A stretch of DNA of 64,000 nucleotides from Pseudomonas sp. p1(2021b) (GCF_020151015.1 NZ_CP083746.1:3377001-3441000), one strand, 5' to 3'. Shown: positions 1 to 11,424, numbered from the stretch's first letter. Translations and numbers: made by a program. The notes: generated by a model not told the origin, from the letters alone.

Positions 1-770
1 GCCCCTTCGTGTTCTTCGATCACATGCTGGAAACCGACTACGCCCCCGGCACCGGCATGGACATCCGCCAGCACCCGCATATCGGCCTGTCGACCCTGAC
101 CTACCTGTTCGAAGGCCAGATCCTGCACAAGGACAGCCTGGGCTCCGAGCAGCGCGTGCTGCCCGGCGACGTGAGCTGGATGACCGCAGGCAGCGGCGTG
201 GCCCATGTCGAACGTACGCCGGCCGAAGCCTTCGCTGACGGCTCGCGCCTGCACGGTCTGCAGGTCTGGCTGGCTTCACCCAGGGCGTTCGAGCAAGGGC
301 CTGCGAGCTACAGCCATCACCCGGCGGCCAGCCTGCCGGTCAGCGACAGCCTGGGCGTGAGCATCTGCATGATTGCCGGCCAAGGCTTTTGCCTGCAATC
401 CCCGGTACCGGTGCTCTCCCCTACCCTGTATGCCCTGGTGCAGATGCAGGCGGCGACCACGCTTACGGTGCCCACCGAACACGCCCAGCGCGCCTTGTAC
501 CTGCTCGATGGCGAACTGCTGGTGGGAGAAGACGAGGTCGAACCCTGCAATTTGCTGGTGCTGCCGGAAGGCGAGGAAGTGACACTGTACGCGCAAGGCG
601 AGTGCCAGCTGGTATTGATCGGTGGCGCACCGCTGGACGGGCCGCGGCGGATGAACTGGAACTTCGTGGCCAGTGATCCGGAATTGATCGAGCAGGCCAG
701 GGCCAGGTGGGCTGCAGGGGATTGGCCCAAGGTACCGGGAGAGACGTCGCGGATCGAATTGCCGCGCTGA
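1..770 (+). CDS. Pirin family protein (5' end outside window)
   Basis: Bicupin pirin-family protein. The reading frame is open from base 3 and continues upstream, so the N-terminus is missing; the GTG at 9 is an internal valine codon. The visible fragment begins in the N-terminal cupin with the metal-site motif RQHPHIGLSTLTYLFEG and the GDVSWMTAGSGVAHVE segment typical of pirins, followed by the pirin C-terminal cupin (LYLLDGELLVGEDEVEP) and a conserved end (GGAPLDGPRRMNWNFVAS). Pirins bind iron; some bacterial members act as quercetinases or modulate metabolic enzymes, but the role of this one cannot be told from sequence. It is followed by a REP pair and a convergent gene. Confidence 0.93.
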   Translation, partial: PFVFFDHMLETDYAPGTGMDIRQHPHIGLSTLTYLFEGQILHKDSLGSEQRVLPGDVSWMTAGSGVAHVERTPAEAFADGSRLHGLQVWLASPRAFEQGPASYSHHPAASLPVSDSLGVSICMIAGQGFCLQSPVPVLSPTLYALVQMQAATTLTVPTEHAQRALYLLDGELLVGEDEVEPCNLLVLPEGEEVTLYAQGECQLVLIGGAPLDGPRRMNWNFVASDPELIEQARARWAAGDWPKVPGETSRIELPR

Positions 771-792
771 GGCGCGATACCGAGTCGCCTTG

Positions 793-863
793 ATCGCGGG
801 GCAAGCCCGCTCCCACATAGGCGCCGCTGCACCCAATCGGTGGGAACGGGCTTGCCCCGCGAT
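793..863. repeat. REP pair (inverted)
   Basis: Two inverted copies of the P. putida REP core: GCGGGGCAAGCCCGCTCCCAC and its reverse complement, separated by about 20 bases, between the convergent pirin and hydrolase genes. They would fold into a long hairpin and may act as a bidirectional transcript end. Confidence 0.85.
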
Positions 864-875
864 GCAGGCAACGCA

Positions 876-1601
876 CTACTTCTGGAATACCTCATCCAGC
901 AGGTTGAACATCGCCCGGAAGGCGCGCTCGGACGTGCGCCGGTCGTACTGCATCTTGCCTGGCACATTGGCCTCAGGGTCGGTGAACGAATGCACCGCGC
1001 CGCCATAGCTCAGCAGCTGCCAGTCCACCTTGGCAGCGTTCATCTCGTCCTCGAACGCCGGCAACTGCTCCTTGGGCACCAGCGGGTCGGACGCACCATG
1101 CAGCACCAGCACCGAGCCCTTGATGCGCTTGGCATCGGCCGGGTTCGGCGTATCCAGGGTGCCGTGGAACGACACCGCTGCCTGCAGGTCGGCACCGGTA
1201 CGGGCCAGCTCCAGGGCACAGCAACCGCCGAAGCAGAAGCCAAAGGTCGCGACCTTGCCCGGAGCCAGCAACGCCTTGGACTGCCCCAGCAGCTGCGCCA
1301 GGGCCTCTTCCATGCGCTTGCGCAGCTCGGCGCGGTCGTTCTTGAGCGGCATCATCGCCGCCCCGGCCTCGTCCGCATTCGAAGGCCGCAGCGACTGCCC
1401 GTACAGGTCGGCGATCAACACCACGTAGCCCTGGCTGGCGACTTCCTTGGCGATCCGCTCGGCGCCCTCGCCGATGCCCATCCAGTTCGGCGCCATCACC
1501 AGGCCCGGCTGCGGCAGCGCCCCCGGGGCATAGACCAGGCGGCTTTCGTAGGCCTTGCCGGCCAGGTGATAGACCAGCGACTCGACGATTACCTTGCTCA
1601 T
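876..1601 (-). CDS. Dienelactone hydrolase family protein
   Basis: Alpha/beta hydrolase of 241 residues in the dienelactone hydrolase (carboxymethylenebutenolidase) family. The catalytic triad is visible as Cys123 in FGFCFGGCCALE, Asp172 in HGASDPLVP and His204 in GGAVHSFTDP. The start at 1601 is chosen because a strong AGGAGG ribosome site lies just upstream; a longer frame would run into the htpG terminator. No aromatic ring-cleavage genes are nearby, so a role in chlorocatechol or protoanemonin breakdown is not supported. It is cytoplasmic, with no signal peptide. The substrate is unknown. Confidence 0.9.
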   Translation of the reverse strand: MSKVIVESLVYHLAGKAYESRLVYAPGALPQPGLVMAPNWMGIGEGAERIAKEVASQGYVVLIADLYGQSLRPSNADEAGAAMMPLKNDRAELRKRMEEALAQLLGQSKALLAPGKVATFGFCFGGCCALELARTGADLQAAVSFHGTLDTPNPADAKRIKGSVLVLHGASDPLVPKEQLPAFEDEMNAAKVDWQLLSYGGAVHSFTDPEANVPGKMQYDRRTSERAFRAMFNLLDEVFQK

Positions 1602-1620
1602 CAAACTCCTCCTTGCATCA

Positions 1621-1649
1621 TGAAAAAAGCCCGCCGAAGCGGGCTTTCC
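1621..1649 (-). terminator. Rho-independent terminator of htpG
   Basis: On the minus strand, AAAGCCCGC-TTCG-GCGGGCTTTTTTC forms a GC-rich hairpin with a UUCG-type loop and a T-run, 11 bases after the htpG stop codon. Confidence 0.93.
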
Positions 1650-1659
1650 TTGCATCAAC

Positions 1660-3564
1660 TCAAGCAGACAACTCGACCAGCAGCTTGTTCAGGCGACGAA
1701 CGTAGGCCGCCGGGTCCTTCAGGCTGTCGCCGGCCGCCAGGGCCGCCTGGTCGAACAGGATATGCGACAGCTCCGCGAAGCGGTCCTCGCTCTGTTCGTT
1801 ATCCAGCTTCTCGATCAGCGGGTGGCCCGGGTTGAACTCGAAGATCGGCTTGGATTCAGGCACCTTCTGGCCGCTGGCCTCGAGGATCTGGCGCATCTGC
1901 AGGCCAAGGTCCTGCTCACCGATGGCCAGGATCGCCGGCGAGTCGGTCAGGCGGTGCGAGACGCGCACCTCGGCGACGCTGTCACCCAAGGCCGTCTTCA
2001 GGCGCTCGACCAGGCCTTCCTTCTCCTTGGCGACTTCTTCCTGGGCCTTCTTGTCTTCCTCCGAATCCAGGGCACCGAGGTCCAGGTCGCCACGGGCGAC
2101 GTCGACGAAGGCCTTGCCATCGAACTCGTTGAGGTAGCTCATCAGCCACTCGTCGATGCGGTCGGTCAGCAGCAGGACCTCGATGCCTTTCTTGCGGAAG
2201 ACTTCCAGGTGCGGGCTGTTCTTGACCTGCGCATAGGACTCGCCGGTCAGGTAGTAGATCTTGTCCTGACCTTCCTTGGCGCGGGCCAGGTAGTCGGCCA
2301 GGGCAACGCTCTGCTCGCCGCTGTCGTCGGAGGTCGAGGCGAAGCGCAGCAGGCCTGCGATCTTCTCCTTGTTGGCGAAGTCCTCGGCCGGGCCTTCCTT
2401 CATCACCTGGCCGAAGTTCTTCCAGAAGCCCTTGTACTGCTCCGGCTCGTTCTTCGCCAGTTTTTCCAGCATGTCCAGCACACGCTTGGTCAGGGCTGAC
2501 TTCATCGAATCGATGATCGGGTCCTTCTGCAGAATCTCGCGAGAAACGTTCAGCGACAGGTCGTTGGAGTCGACCACACCCTTGATGAAGCGCAGGTACA
2601 GCGGCAGGAACGATTCGGCCTGGTCCATGATGAACACGCGCTGCACGTACAGCTTCAGGCCGCGTGGCGCTTCGCGCTGGTACAGGTCGAACGGCGCACG
2701 GGCCGGCACGTACAGCAGCGAGTTGTATTCGAGCTTGCCTTCGACCTTGTTGTGGCTCCAGGCCAGCGGGTTCTCGAAGTCATGGCCGATGTGCTTGTAG
2801 AACTCCTGGTATTCCTCGTCCTTGATCTCGGTACGCGGACGGGTCCACAGGGCGCTGGCGCGGTTGACGGTTTCCCATTCCTCGGCTGGCTGCTCCTCGC
2901 CTTCGGCGGCGGCCTGCTCTTTGGGCAGCTGGATCGGCAGGGCGATGTGGTCGGAGTACTTCTTGATCACATTGCGCAGGCGCCAGGCGTCAGCGAACTC
3001 TTCCTCGCCCTTCTTCAGGTGCAGGACGATACGGGTGCCACGCTGTGGTTTCTCGACCGTGGCAACTTCGAACTCGCCCTCGCCCTTGGAGGACCAGTGC
3101 ACGCCCTCGGCGGCCGGCAGGCCGGCACGGCGGCTGAAGACGTCGACCTTGTCGGCGACGATGAACGCAGAATAGAAGCCGACACCGAACTGGCCGATCA
3201 GGTGCGAGTCTTTCTTCTGGTCGCCGGTCAGGTTCTTCATGAAGTCGGCAGTACCGGACTTGGCGATGGTGCCCAGGTGGGTGATCACGTCTTCGCGGCT
3301 CATGCCGATGCCGTTGTCCTCGAGGGTCACGGTGCCGGCGTCCTTGTCGAAGCTCACGCGGATCTTGAGGTCGGCGTCGCCCTCGAGCAGCTCAGGCTTG
3401 GCCAAGGCTTCGAAACGCAGCTTGTCGGCGGCGTCGGAGGCGTTGGAGATCAGCTCACGCAGGAAGATCTCCTTGTTCGAATACAGCGAATGGATCATGA
3501 GGTGCAGCAGCTGCTTCACCTCGGTCTGGAAGCCCAGGGTTTCCTTTTGAGTTTCCACACTCAT
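1660..3564 (-). CDS. htpG: Molecular chaperone HtpG (Hsp90)
   Basis: Bacterial Hsp90, an ATP-dependent cytoplasmic chaperone dimer, 634 residues, full length. The N-terminal GHKL ATPase domain shows the Hsp90 signature ([18 protein letters not shown], about residues 31-48), the ATP-binding DNGIGM and the lid glycines [11 protein letters not shown]. The middle domain includes YVQRVFIMD and the SREILQ segment; the C-terminal dimerisation domain ends in LLVELSA. The start MSVETQKE at 3564 is preferred over an in-frame ATG three codons upstream because it matches known HtpG N-termini. It has its own sigma-32 promoter and a strong terminator, so it is a single-gene heat-shock unit. Confidence 0.98.
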   Translation of the reverse strand: MSVETQKETLGFQTEVKQLLHLMIHSLYSNKEIFLRELISNASDAADKLRFEALAKPELLEGDADLKIRVSFDKDAGTVTLEDNGIGMSREDVITHLGTIAKSGTADFMKNLTGDQKKDSHLIGQFGVGFYSAFIVADKVDVFSRRAGLPAAEGVHWSSKGEGEFEVATVEKPQRGTRIVLHLKKGEEEFADAWRLRNVIKKYSDHIALPIQLPKEQAAAEGEEQPAEEWETVNRASALWTRPRTEIKDEEYQEFYKHIGHDFENPLAWSHNKVEGKLEYNSLLYVPARAPFDLYQREAPRGLKLYVQRVFIMDQAESFLPLYLRFIKGVVDSNDLSLNVSREILQKDPIIDSMKSALTKRVLDMLEKLAKNEPEQYKGFWKNFGQVMKEGPAEDFANKEKIAGLLRFASTSDDSGEQSVALADYLARAKEGQDKIYYLTGESYAQVKNSPHLEVFRKKGIEVLLLTDRIDEWLMSYLNEFDGKAFVDVARGDLDLGALDSEEDKKAQEEVAKEKEGLVERLKTALGDSVAEVRVSHRLTDSPAILAIGEQDLGLQMRQILEASGQKVPESKPIFEFNPGHPLIEKLDNEQSEDRFAELSHILFDQAALAAGDSLKDPAAYVRRLNKLLVELSA

Positions 3565-3640
3565 GGTCTTCAAAACTCCGATCTGATGGCAGTTGTCGCC
3601 TCGCGCCCGGGTGGGCTGCTTTTGGCGGCGGATGTCCAGC

Positions 3641-3668
3641 AGATGGGGGCAGCCCGGACTATTTCAAG
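3641..3668 (-). promoter_or_regulatory. Sigma-32 (RpoH) heat-shock promoter of htpG
   Basis: Minus strand: -35 CTTGAAA (3668-3662), a 13-base spacer, then -10 CCCCATCT (3648-3641). This matches the RpoH consensus CTTGAAA-N(13-17)-CCCCATNT. It lies about 75 bases before the htpG start. The -35 element overlaps the last codons of the upstream thioesterase gene. Confidence 0.9.
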
Positions 3669-4117
3669 GGCTTTTCCGGCTCGATCTTGAAATGTGCCCG
3701 TGCGGTGGCGATCGGCGAGGCTGGGTCGGCCTGCCAGGCCGCGATGGCCACATTGGTCACGCGCCGGCCCTGGCGCCATAACTGGCAGCGGGCGAAGGTA
3801 TCGCGGTAATGCCCGGCGCGCAGGTAGTCGATGGAAAAATCGATGATCTTGGGAATGCTCGCGCTTTCGCTGTAGATGAGCAGGTACAGCGCCGCCGAAA
3901 GCTCCATGAAGCCTGCGAGCACCCCGCCATGGATCGCCGGCAGCAACGGGTTGCCGATATTGTCCGGGTTGGCCGGGAGGCGAAACAGCAGGTCATCGCC
4001 CTCGCGCACGCACTCGATGCCGATCAACCCGGCATAGGGAATCAGCGCCAGCAACGGCTCGTAGTTGCCGATGGCATGGGCCTCGTTGAGGCGCTGGCGA
4101 ACGTCCCGGGGAATCAT
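3659..4117 (-). CDS. PaaI-type hotdog thioesterase (second of pair)
   Basis: Hotdog-fold acyl-CoA thioesterase-like protein, 152 residues. The family signature is [22 protein letters not shown] (first part [11 protein letters not shown]) and the strand [13 protein letters not shown]. Its ATG overlaps the TGA of the upstream thioesterase gene (ATGA at 4114-4117), so translation is probably coupled. The two proteins are paralogues of similar length and could form a heteromer or have different acyl preferences. The htpG heat-shock promoter begins within its last codons. Substrate not predictable. Confidence 0.88.
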   Translation of the reverse strand: MIPRDVRQRLNEAHAIGNYEPLLALIPYAGLIGIECVREGDDLLFRLPANPDNIGNPLLPAIHGGVLAGFMELSAALYLLIYSESASIPKIIDFSIDYLRAGHYRDTFARCQLWRQGRRVTNVAIAAWQADPASPIATARAHFKIEPEKPLK

Positions 4118-4590
4118 GGGCGGCCCTCCTTGAGTGTATTGCCGAAACGGATGCCGCCCTTGATGTCCTGGCCCAGGCGCATGAAGGTGCCGACCACATG
4201 GCAGATCGGCTGGGCCGGGTCGTCCTGGTAGGCCGTACCGCGAGTGAAGATCACGTCCCGGGTCACTCGGTAGCATTGGGCATGACCATATATAGGCTTG
4301 CCGGCTTGTGCCGGGTGCATGTAGTCGATGCGCAGATCGAGGGTCGGGCACACTTCGAACGTGGGCAACACGCATAGCGTTGCCATGCCACAGGTCGTAT
4401 CCATCAACGTGGTCAGGGCACCGCCATGCACCGCGCCCGTTTGCGGATTACCTACGATCGACGGCGACCAGGGCAGTACCAACGTAATGCCTTCGGTATT
4501 GGCATGATGCACCTGCATCTGCAAGCGCTGGCAATGTTTCAATGCCGAAAGAAAGCGTTCGGCCATGGCCATCAGGTCGTTATCAGACAT
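4114..4590 (-). CDS. PaaI-type hotdog thioesterase (first of pair)
   Basis: Hotdog-fold thioesterase of about 158 residues with the PaaI/YbgC-like motif NPQTGAVHGGALTTLMDTT and a conserved CPTLDLRIDYMHPA strand. The ATG at 4590 is chosen over an in-frame TTG two codons upstream because AAGG sits at suitable distance. It is the first gene of a two-gene thioesterase operon with a four-base overlap. Known relatives hydrolyse acyl- or aryl-CoA esters; no pathway genes nearby define the substrate. Confidence 0.88.
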   Translation of the reverse strand: MSDNDLMAMAERFLSALKHCQRLQMQVHHANTEGITLVLPWSPSIVGNPQTGAVHGGALTTLMDTTCGMATLCVLPTFEVCPTLDLRIDYMHPAQAGKPIYGHAQCYRVTRDVIFTRGTAYQDDPAQPICHVVGTFMRLGQDIKGGIRFGNTLKEGRP

Positions 4591-4749
4591 GGGCAACCTT
4601 ATTTTTCGTGAAGATGTTCACTCTGCACAAATTCAGTGAAAAGTCTATCTAGCTCCGCGTGCGATATATCTGTAATCTGCGCGGAACTAATTCCGCTTAC
4701 TTGAGCTCAAATGGAACAAGTAAGTTATTCCACAAGGAGAGACACCCCC

Positions 4750-4995
4750 ATGCGTAAACCTTTTGCTTTTGCCCTGATGCTGGCCGCTGCCATGGGCCTG
4801 GCCGCTTGTGACAAGGCGAACGAAGAGAAAGCTCCGGAAACCAAGACCGAGCAAGCCGCACCTGAAGCCGCTCCTGCTGCTCCGGCTCCAGAAGCTGCCC
4901 CGGCTACTCCTGCTCCAGAAGCTGCTCCTGCTACTCCGGCTCCAGAAGCCACTCCTGCTCCGGAAGCTGCCCCAAGCGAGCCAGCCAAGCAGTAA
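4750..4995 (+). CDS. Small Ala/Pro/Glu-rich lipoprotein
   Basis: An 81-residue predicted lipoprotein. The N-terminus MRKPFAFALMLAAAMGLAAC is a type II signal peptide with lipobox LAAC; the lipidated Cys would be residue 20. After DKANEEKAPETKTEQ the mature protein is a low-complexity chain of APEAAPAT-like repeats to the end, with no folded domain, so it may be an extended surface tether or spacer. The start is set by the signal peptide and the upstream AAGGAGAG. A strong terminator follows. Function unknown. Confidence 0.85.
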   Translation: MRKPFAFALMLAAAMGLAACDKANEEKAPETKTEQAAPEAAPAAPAPEAAPATPAPEAAPATPAPEATPAPEAAPSEPAKQ

Positions 4996-5004
4996 GCAAC
5001 ACCC

Positions 5005-5036
5005 ACAAAAAACCCGGCGATCGCCGGGTTTTTTTA
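5005..5036. terminator. Bidirectional terminator
   Basis: The perfect hairpin AACCCGGCGATCGCCGGGTT (5011-5030) is flanked by an A-run on one side and a T-run on the other. It can end both the lipoprotein gene and the convergent DUF599 gene. Confidence 0.93.
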
Positions 5037-5061
5037 TGCCTGGCCTTTTTAATAAAACGTT

Positions 5062-5811
5062 TCAGCCTATGCCAGTGACGTTGTCCTTGCCCGCCTCCGC
5101 CGGCGCACTTTCGGTTGGCGTGAAGACCATGACTTCCAGCACGTCGGAATGGAATTCACGGCGATACAGAATGCACACCACCCCCACACTCATGGCCATG
5201 AACAACCATGGGCTGATGAACCAGCTCAGCATCGCCATGCCGAAATAATAGGAACGCAGGCCGAAGTTGAACTGGTTCGCCGCCAGCGACAGTACACGCG
5301 CGGCACGGGAAGCAAATGCCTTACGTTCCAATTCATTGACCAGGCGCTCGCCGATCATCGGCGCCGAGCCGACCAACACCGCTGCAAAGTTGTATTGACG
5401 CATGCACCAGCTGAACGTGAAGAACGCATACACGAACACCATTGCCAGGCACAGCAGTTTGAGCTCGGAAACACCTTGCGACGCCTCCTGCACCAACGGC
5501 AGGTCAGCCAGCAATGACAACGCGCGATCAGAGGCGCCCAGCACCGTCAGGATGCCCGCCAGGATGATCAGGGTGCTCGAGGCGAAGAACGACGCGTTGC
5601 GCTCCAGGTTGCCGATCACGCTGGCATCGGCGATGCGGTTGTCGCGCAGCAACATGCGTCGCATCCAGTCTTCCCGGTACAAGTGCAATACGCTGGCCAG
5701 GCAGGCCGTGTCGCGGCCCTTCCAGATGGCATAGCGGGTGTAGCCGCCCCAACACAGGGCGAACCAGCAGAGGGCGAGCACATTGCTCAGGTTGCTTTGG
5801 ATGAAGTTCAT
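5062..5811 (-). CDS. DUF599 family membrane protein
   Basis: A 249-residue integral membrane protein of the DUF599 family. It has an N-terminal transmembrane segment (LSNVLALCWFALCWGGYT), the family-typical RYAIWKGRDT region, then helices near ASSTLIILAGILTVLGA, LKLLCLAMVFVYAFFTFSW and YFGMAMLSWFISPWLFMAM. It sits between two terminators and is expressed alone. The molecular function of DUF599 proteins is not established, and the neighbours give no hint. Confidence 0.85.
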   Translation of the reverse strand: MNFIQSNLSNVLALCWFALCWGGYTRYAIWKGRDTACLASVLHLYREDWMRRMLLRDNRIADASVIGNLERNASFFASSTLIILAGILTVLGASDRALSLLADLPLVQEASQGVSELKLLCLAMVFVYAFFTFSWCMRQYNFAAVLVGSAPMIGERLVNELERKAFASRAARVLSLAANQFNFGLRSYYFGMAMLSWFISPWLFMAMSVGVVCILYRREFHSDVLEVMVFTPTESAPAEAGKDNVTGIG

Positions 5812-5890
5812 GCAGGCTCCTATCGTTCAGGCACGGTGAATGATATAGACCGGCTTTCGACGCCTGGGGCCTGGAAAAGGCACGCACCGG

Positions 5891-5928
5891 CAAAAAAGAA
5901 CCCCGTATCCGGATGGACACGGGGTTCA
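5891..5928 (-). terminator. Terminator of brnQ
   Basis: Minus strand: GAACCCCGTGTCC-ATCC-GGATACGGGGTTC followed by TTTTTTGC, downstream of the brnQ stop codon. Confidence 0.9.
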
Positions 5929-5990
5929 GGTTTCAACCAAGGCGGGTGCCCTTGGGCTTGTGGCCGGCACCCGCAGTTGGCGTCAACACA

Positions 5991-7304
5991 TCAGGCCAAC
6001 GCCTCGCGCGGCTTGCCCAGCATGCGGTCGCACGCCACGGCCAGGCCGAGGGTGACCACCGAAGGCACCAGCCAGGCCAGGCCCTGGTCGCTCAGCGGCA
6101 GGTGTGCCATGGCGTCCGGCAGCAGGTGCGCCAAGCTGCTGCCCTTGATCGCGTCGACCAGGCCAAACAGCAGCGACACCAGCATCACCGGCGCCAGGAT
6201 GCGCACGGGCGAATTCCACAGTTCCTTGACGAAGCTCAGGCCTACGACAACGATGCACGGCGGGTAGATGGCCGTGAGCACCGGGATCGAGAACATGATC
6301 AACTTGGTCAGGCCCAGGTTGGAGATCAACAGCGAGAAGCCGGCCAGAATCACCACCAGCGCGCGGTACGACAGCGGCAGGATCTGGCTGAAGTACTCAG
6401 CACAGGCGCAGGTCAGGCCCACGGCGGTGACCAGGCAGGCCAGGGCGATCAGTACCGCGAGGAAGCCGCTGCCCAACGAGCCGAAGGTGTGCTGCACGTA
6501 GGCATGCAGGACGGCCGCGCCATTGGAGGCACCCATGGCGATGTCATGGCTGCCCGCGCCCAGGCGGAACAGGCTGATATACACCAACGCCAGGCCGACA
6601 CCGGCGATCAGGCCGGCGATGATGGCGTAGCGGGTGATCAGTTTCGGCGACTCGACACCGCGCGAGCGGATGGCGTTGACGATGACGATACCGAATACCA
6701 GGGCACCCAGGGTGTCCATGGTCAGGTAGCCGTTGACGAAGCCTTGGGAGAACGGTGCGGCCACGTATTGCGGCTGCGCCTCGCCGATGGTGCCAGCCGG
6801 CAGCGCGAACGCGGCGATGCCGAGCACCGCCAGGGCGATGATCTTCAGCGGCGCGAGGAAGCGGCCGACGGTGTCGAGCAGCTTGGTCGGGTACATCGAC
6901 ACGGCCAGTACCACGGCGAAATACACCAGGCTGTAGATGAACAGCGCCAACGGGCTTTCACCGGTCAGCGGTGCCACGCCCACTTCGAACGACACGGTAG
7001 CGGTGCGCGGAGTCGCGAACAGCGGGCCTACCGAGAGGTAGCACACAGCCGCCAGCAGGCCGCCGAAGAACTTGCCGATCGGGCTGCTCAGCGCGTCCAT
7101 GCCGCCGCCCACCTTGGCCAGGGCGACCACGGTGATGACCGGCAGGCCGACTGCGGTGACCAGAAAGCCCAGGGCCGCCATCCATACATGCGGGCCGGAC
7201 TGCAGGCCTACGATGGGCGGGAAGATGATATTGCCGGCGCCGACGAACAATGCGAACGTCATAAAGCCAAGTGCCAGGATGTCCTGGCCTTTTAACACTT
7301 TCAT
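5991..7304 (-). CDS. brnQ: Branched-chain amino acid carrier protein BrnQ
   Basis: Inner-membrane Na+-coupled carrier for leucine, isoleucine and valine (LIVCS family), 437 residues, about 12 hydrophobic segments. The N-terminus [20 protein letters not shown] with [14 protein letters not shown] is the family signature, and the segment [14 protein letters not shown] is also typical. The gene stands alone with a terminator behind it. The sequence before its ATG (CTTCCTTAA) has no good Shine-Dalgarno site, so translation may be weak or regulated. Confidence 0.95.
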   Translation of the reverse strand: MKVLKGQDILALGFMTFALFVGAGNIIFPPIVGLQSGPHVWMAALGFLVTAVGLPVITVVALAKVGGGMDALSSPIGKFFGGLLAAVCYLSVGPLFATPRTATVSFEVGVAPLTGESPLALFIYSLVYFAVVLAVSMYPTKLLDTVGRFLAPLKIIALAVLGIAAFALPAGTIGEAQPQYVAAPFSQGFVNGYLTMDTLGALVFGIVIVNAIRSRGVESPKLITRYAIIAGLIAGVGLALVYISLFRLGAGSHDIAMGASNGAAVLHAYVQHTFGSLGSGFLAVLIALACLVTAVGLTCACAEYFSQILPLSYRALVVILAGFSLLISNLGLTKLIMFSIPVLTAIYPPCIVVVGLSFVKELWNSPVRILAPVMLVSLLFGLVDAIKGSSLAHLLPDAMAHLPLSDQGLAWLVPSVVTLGLAVACDRMLGKPREALA

Positions 7305-7678
7305 TTAAGGAAGTACCACACTGCTGAAATCGGGATTCGTGAGGGGATTTCCCCATGGGTGAGGGAAATGCTGCCCGGCTTGGTGAGCCAGACCCGTTTA
7401 GCGTGTCGTTCCCTTTTGGGGGACGGGCACAGAGTGAGGGCGTAGGTTAACCGTTTTACCCGGCAAACGCACTGGGACAGACGTGCTTGTCCGATGTGCG
7501 TATGTTCTTGTCGTCTGGGTGACTCTGTACAGCCGCTATTCTCACCGGAGCATCGACCAGCGTCTGTCAGAAAATACCTATCAAACCCATCGAAAAAATC
7601 ATTGCCAGCACCTGCCCTGAAAACACAAAGGCCACCCGAAGGTGGCCTTTGTGTTGCGTGGGGGGTATTGCGTGTTAC
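7305..7678. other. Intergenic region brnQ/sucD
   Basis: 374 bases between brnQ (transcribed away) and the end of sucD. The only element I can define is the sucD terminator at 7622-7655. The half next to brnQ should hold its promoter and a leader of unknown length, but I see no convincing -35/-10 pair, riboswitch or leader peptide. Confidence 0.5.
7622..7655 (-). terminator. Terminator of the TCA block after sucD
   Basis: Minus strand AACACAAAGGCCACC-TTCG-GGTGGCCTTTGTGTT: a 15-bp perfect stem with a TTCG loop, about 25 bases after the sucD stop. It can also work in the opposite direction. Confidence 0.92.
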
Positions 7679-8563
7679 TTACTTCTTCATTTCCCAGCCG
7701 GTCAGCTCGGCCAGGGCCTTGCCGATATCAGCCAGGGAACGCACGGTCTTGACACCAGCGTCCTGCAGGGCGGCGAACTTCTCGTCCGCGGTGCCCTTGC
7801 CACCCGAGATGATGGCGCCAGCGTGGCCCATGCGCTTGCCCGCAGGCGCGGTAACGCCGGCGATGTAGGAAACGACAGGCTTGGTCACGTTGGCCTTGAT
7901 GTAGGCCGCGGCTTCTTCTTCAGCCGAACCGCCGATTTCGCCGATCATGACGATCGCTTCGGTCTGCGGGTCTTCCTGGAACAGCTTCAGGATGTCGATG
8001 AAGTTGGAGCCCGGGATCGGGTCACCACCGATACCGACGCAGGTCGACTGGCCGAAGCCGGCGTCGGTGGTCTGCTTGACCGCTTCGTAGGTCAGGGTGC
8101 CGGAACGGGAAACGATACCGACCTTGCCCGGCAGGTGGATGTGGCCTGGCATGATGCCGATCTTGCACTCGCCCGGGGTGATGACGCCTGGGCAGTTAGG
8201 GCCGATCAGGCGTACGCCCAGCTCGTCGCACTTGACCTTGGCGTCCAGCATGTCGAGGGTAGGAATACCCTCGGTGATGCAGACGATCAGCTTGATGCCA
8301 CCGAAGGCCGCTTCCAGGATCGAGTCCTTGCAGAACGGAGCCGGAACGTAGATCACCGAAGCTTCGGCGCCGGTCGCCTCGACGGCTTCCTTGACGGTGT
8401 TGAACACCGGCAGGCCCAGGTGGGTGGTACCACCCTTGCCTGGGGTTACGCCGCCGACCATCTTGGTGCCGTAGGCGATGGCTTGTTCGGAGTGGAAAGT
8501 ACCCTGCGAGCCGGTGAAGCCCTGGCAGATGACCTTGGTGTCTTTATTGATCAGGACGCTCAT
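7679..8563 (-). CDS. sucD: Succinyl-CoA synthetase alpha subunit
   Basis: Alpha subunit of succinyl-CoA ligase (succinate + CoA + NTP to succinyl-CoA), 294 residues, full length. It has the CoA-binding Rossmann domain ([14 protein letters not shown]) and the ligase domain with the phosphorylated histidine His247 in [12 protein letters not shown]. Its ATG shares one base with the sucC stop codon (TAATG), coupling expression of the two subunits. Last gene of the TCA block, followed by a strong terminator. Confidence 0.98.
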   Translation of the reverse strand: MSVLINKDTKVICQGFTGSQGTFHSEQAIAYGTKMVGGVTPGKGGTTHLGLPVFNTVKEAVEATGAEASVIYVPAPFCKDSILEAAFGGIKLIVCITEGIPTLDMLDAKVKCDELGVRLIGPNCPGVITPGECKIGIMPGHIHLPGKVGIVSRSGTLTYEAVKQTTDAGFGQSTCVGIGGDPIPGSNFIDILKLFQEDPQTEAIVMIGEIGGSAEEEAAAYIKANVTKPVVSYIAGVTAPAGKRMGHAGAIISGGKGTADEKFAALQDAGVKTVRSLADIGKALAELTGWEMKK

Positions 8564-9729
8564 TACTTGCCCTCCGCAGCTTTGACAACTTGTTGAGCAG
8601 CGTCGGTCAGGCTGGTTGCCGCAATGATGTTCAAACCGCTTTCTGCCAGTACTTTAGCGCCCAGTTCGGCGTTGTTGCCTTCGAGGCGAACGACGACCGG
8701 AACCTTGACGCCGACTTCCTTCACTGCACCGATGATGCCTTCGGCAATCATGTCGCAACGAACGATGCCGCCGAAGATGTTGACCAGAACGGCCGCGACA
8801 TTGCTGTCGGACAGGATGATCTTGAACGCTTCGGTCACGCGCTCCTTGGTAGCACCGCCGCCAACGTCGAGGAAGTTGGCCGGCTTGCCGCCGTGCAGGT
8901 TGACGATGTCCATGGTACCCATGGCCAGGCCGGCACCGTTGACCATGCAGCCGATGTTGCCTTCCAGCGCCACATAGTTCAGTTCGAACTTGGCGGCGTG
9001 AGCTTCGCGGGCGTCGTCCTGGGAAGGATCGTGGAAGGTTTTCAGCTTAGGCTGACGGTACATGGCGTTGGCGTCGATGTTGATCTTGGCATCGAGGCAG
9101 TGCAGGTCGCCGTCGGCCTTGATCACCAGCGGGTTGACTTCCAGCAGGGCCAGGTCGTGGTCCTTGAACAGCTTGGCCAGGCCTACGAAGATCTTGGCGA
9201 ACTGTTGAACCTGCTTGCCTTCCAGACCCAGCTGGAATGCCAGCTCACGACCCTGGAACGGCTGGGCGCCGACCAGCGGGTCGATGGTAGCCTTGAGGAT
9301 CTTCTCGGGAGTTTCGTGAGCGACCTTCTCGATGTCCACGCCACCTTCGGTGGAGGCCATGAACACGATACGACGGCTCGAACGATCGACTACAGCGCCC
9401 AGGTACAGTTCCTTGGCGATGTCAGTGCAGGATTCGACCAGGATCTTGGAGACTGGCTGACCATTGGCGTCGGTCTGGTAGGTAACCAGGTTCTTGCCCA
9501 GCCACTGCGCAGCGAACGCCTTGGCGTCTTCTTTGCTGCGAACCAGCTTGACGCCGCCCGCCTTACCGCGACCACCGGCGTGGACCTGGGCTTTTACCAC
9601 CCACTCCGAGCCGCCGATCTTGTCGCAGGCTTCTGCAGCTTGCTCAGGGGTATCGACTGCGAAACCCTTGGAAACTGGCAGGCCGTATTCAGCGAACAGC
9701 TGTTTACCCTGATACTCGTGAAGATTCAT
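8563..9729 (-). CDS. sucC: Succinyl-CoA synthetase beta subunit
   Basis: ADP/GDP-binding beta subunit, 388 residues, the normal length. It has an N-terminal ATP-grasp domain ([39 protein letters not shown]) and the CoA-ligase domain with [13 protein letters not shown]. The start MNLHEYQ at 9729 is the conserved one; the frame stays open upstream without family similarity. It is separated from lpdG by 171 bases that hold several hairpins. Confidence 0.98.
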   Translation of the reverse strand: MNLHEYQGKQLFAEYGLPVSKGFAVDTPEQAAEACDKIGGSEWVVKAQVHAGGRGKAGGVKLVRSKEDAKAFAAQWLGKNLVTYQTDANGQPVSKILVESCTDIAKELYLGAVVDRSSRRIVFMASTEGGVDIEKVAHETPEKILKATIDPLVGAQPFQGRELAFQLGLEGKQVQQFAKIFVGLAKLFKDHDLALLEVNPLVIKADGDLHCLDAKINIDANAMYRQPKLKTFHDPSQDDAREAHAAKFELNYVALEGNIGCMVNGAGLAMGTMDIVNLHGGKPANFLDVGGGATKERVTEAFKIILSDSNVAAVLVNIFGGIVRCDMIAEGIIGAVKEVGVKVPVVVRLEGNNAELGAKVLAESGLNIIAATSLTDAAQQVVKAAEGK

Positions 9730-9900
9730 GCTTTTTACCGTCTTCGTTAGGTACTGCGCTTCGGCGCTGCGCCATTTCTGGCGCCGCGCCACCTGTGACC
9801 GTTTGCCCCGGGTTATCCCGGTGGCCCGGTCCGGCGGACGTTCCGCGGTGAGTCTTGCACGCAAGACCCACGACGGGCAGCCCGCCGTGGTTTCTTATAA
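9730..9900 (-). other. Hairpin-rich spacer lpdG-sucC
   Basis: A 171-base intercistronic gap. Read on the minus strand it contains consecutive hairpins: CCACGGCGGG-CTG-CCCGTCGTGG (9890-9868, with a G-U pair in this strand's RNA), then GTCTTGCGTGCAAGAC and GCGGAACGTCCGC. None is followed by a T-run, so these look like RNA processing or stability structures rather than a terminator. Confidence 0.6.
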
Positions 9901-11349
<1,449 letters not shown>

Positions 11350-11424
11350 TTAAGCTTCAAGCGGCAAGCCTCAAGCGGCAAGCGACGCACTCCCGAGGGA
11401 GCAGGCCACTTGCCGCTTGCAGCT
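11350..11424. repeat. Short repeat block in the sucB-lpdG gap
   Basis: TTCAAGCGGCAAGC and CTCAAGCGGCAAGC occur in tandem, and an inverted CTTGCCGCTTG follows about 50 bases later. The copies can pair to form a hairpin in the sucB-lpdG transcript. The unit is commonly seen between genes in P. putida-type genomes. Confidence 0.6.

Noticed and set aside
7305..7678. T-box, riboswitch or leader peptide before brnQ
   Set aside because: No run of branched-chain codons, T-box sequence or convincing terminator/antiterminator pair could be identified.
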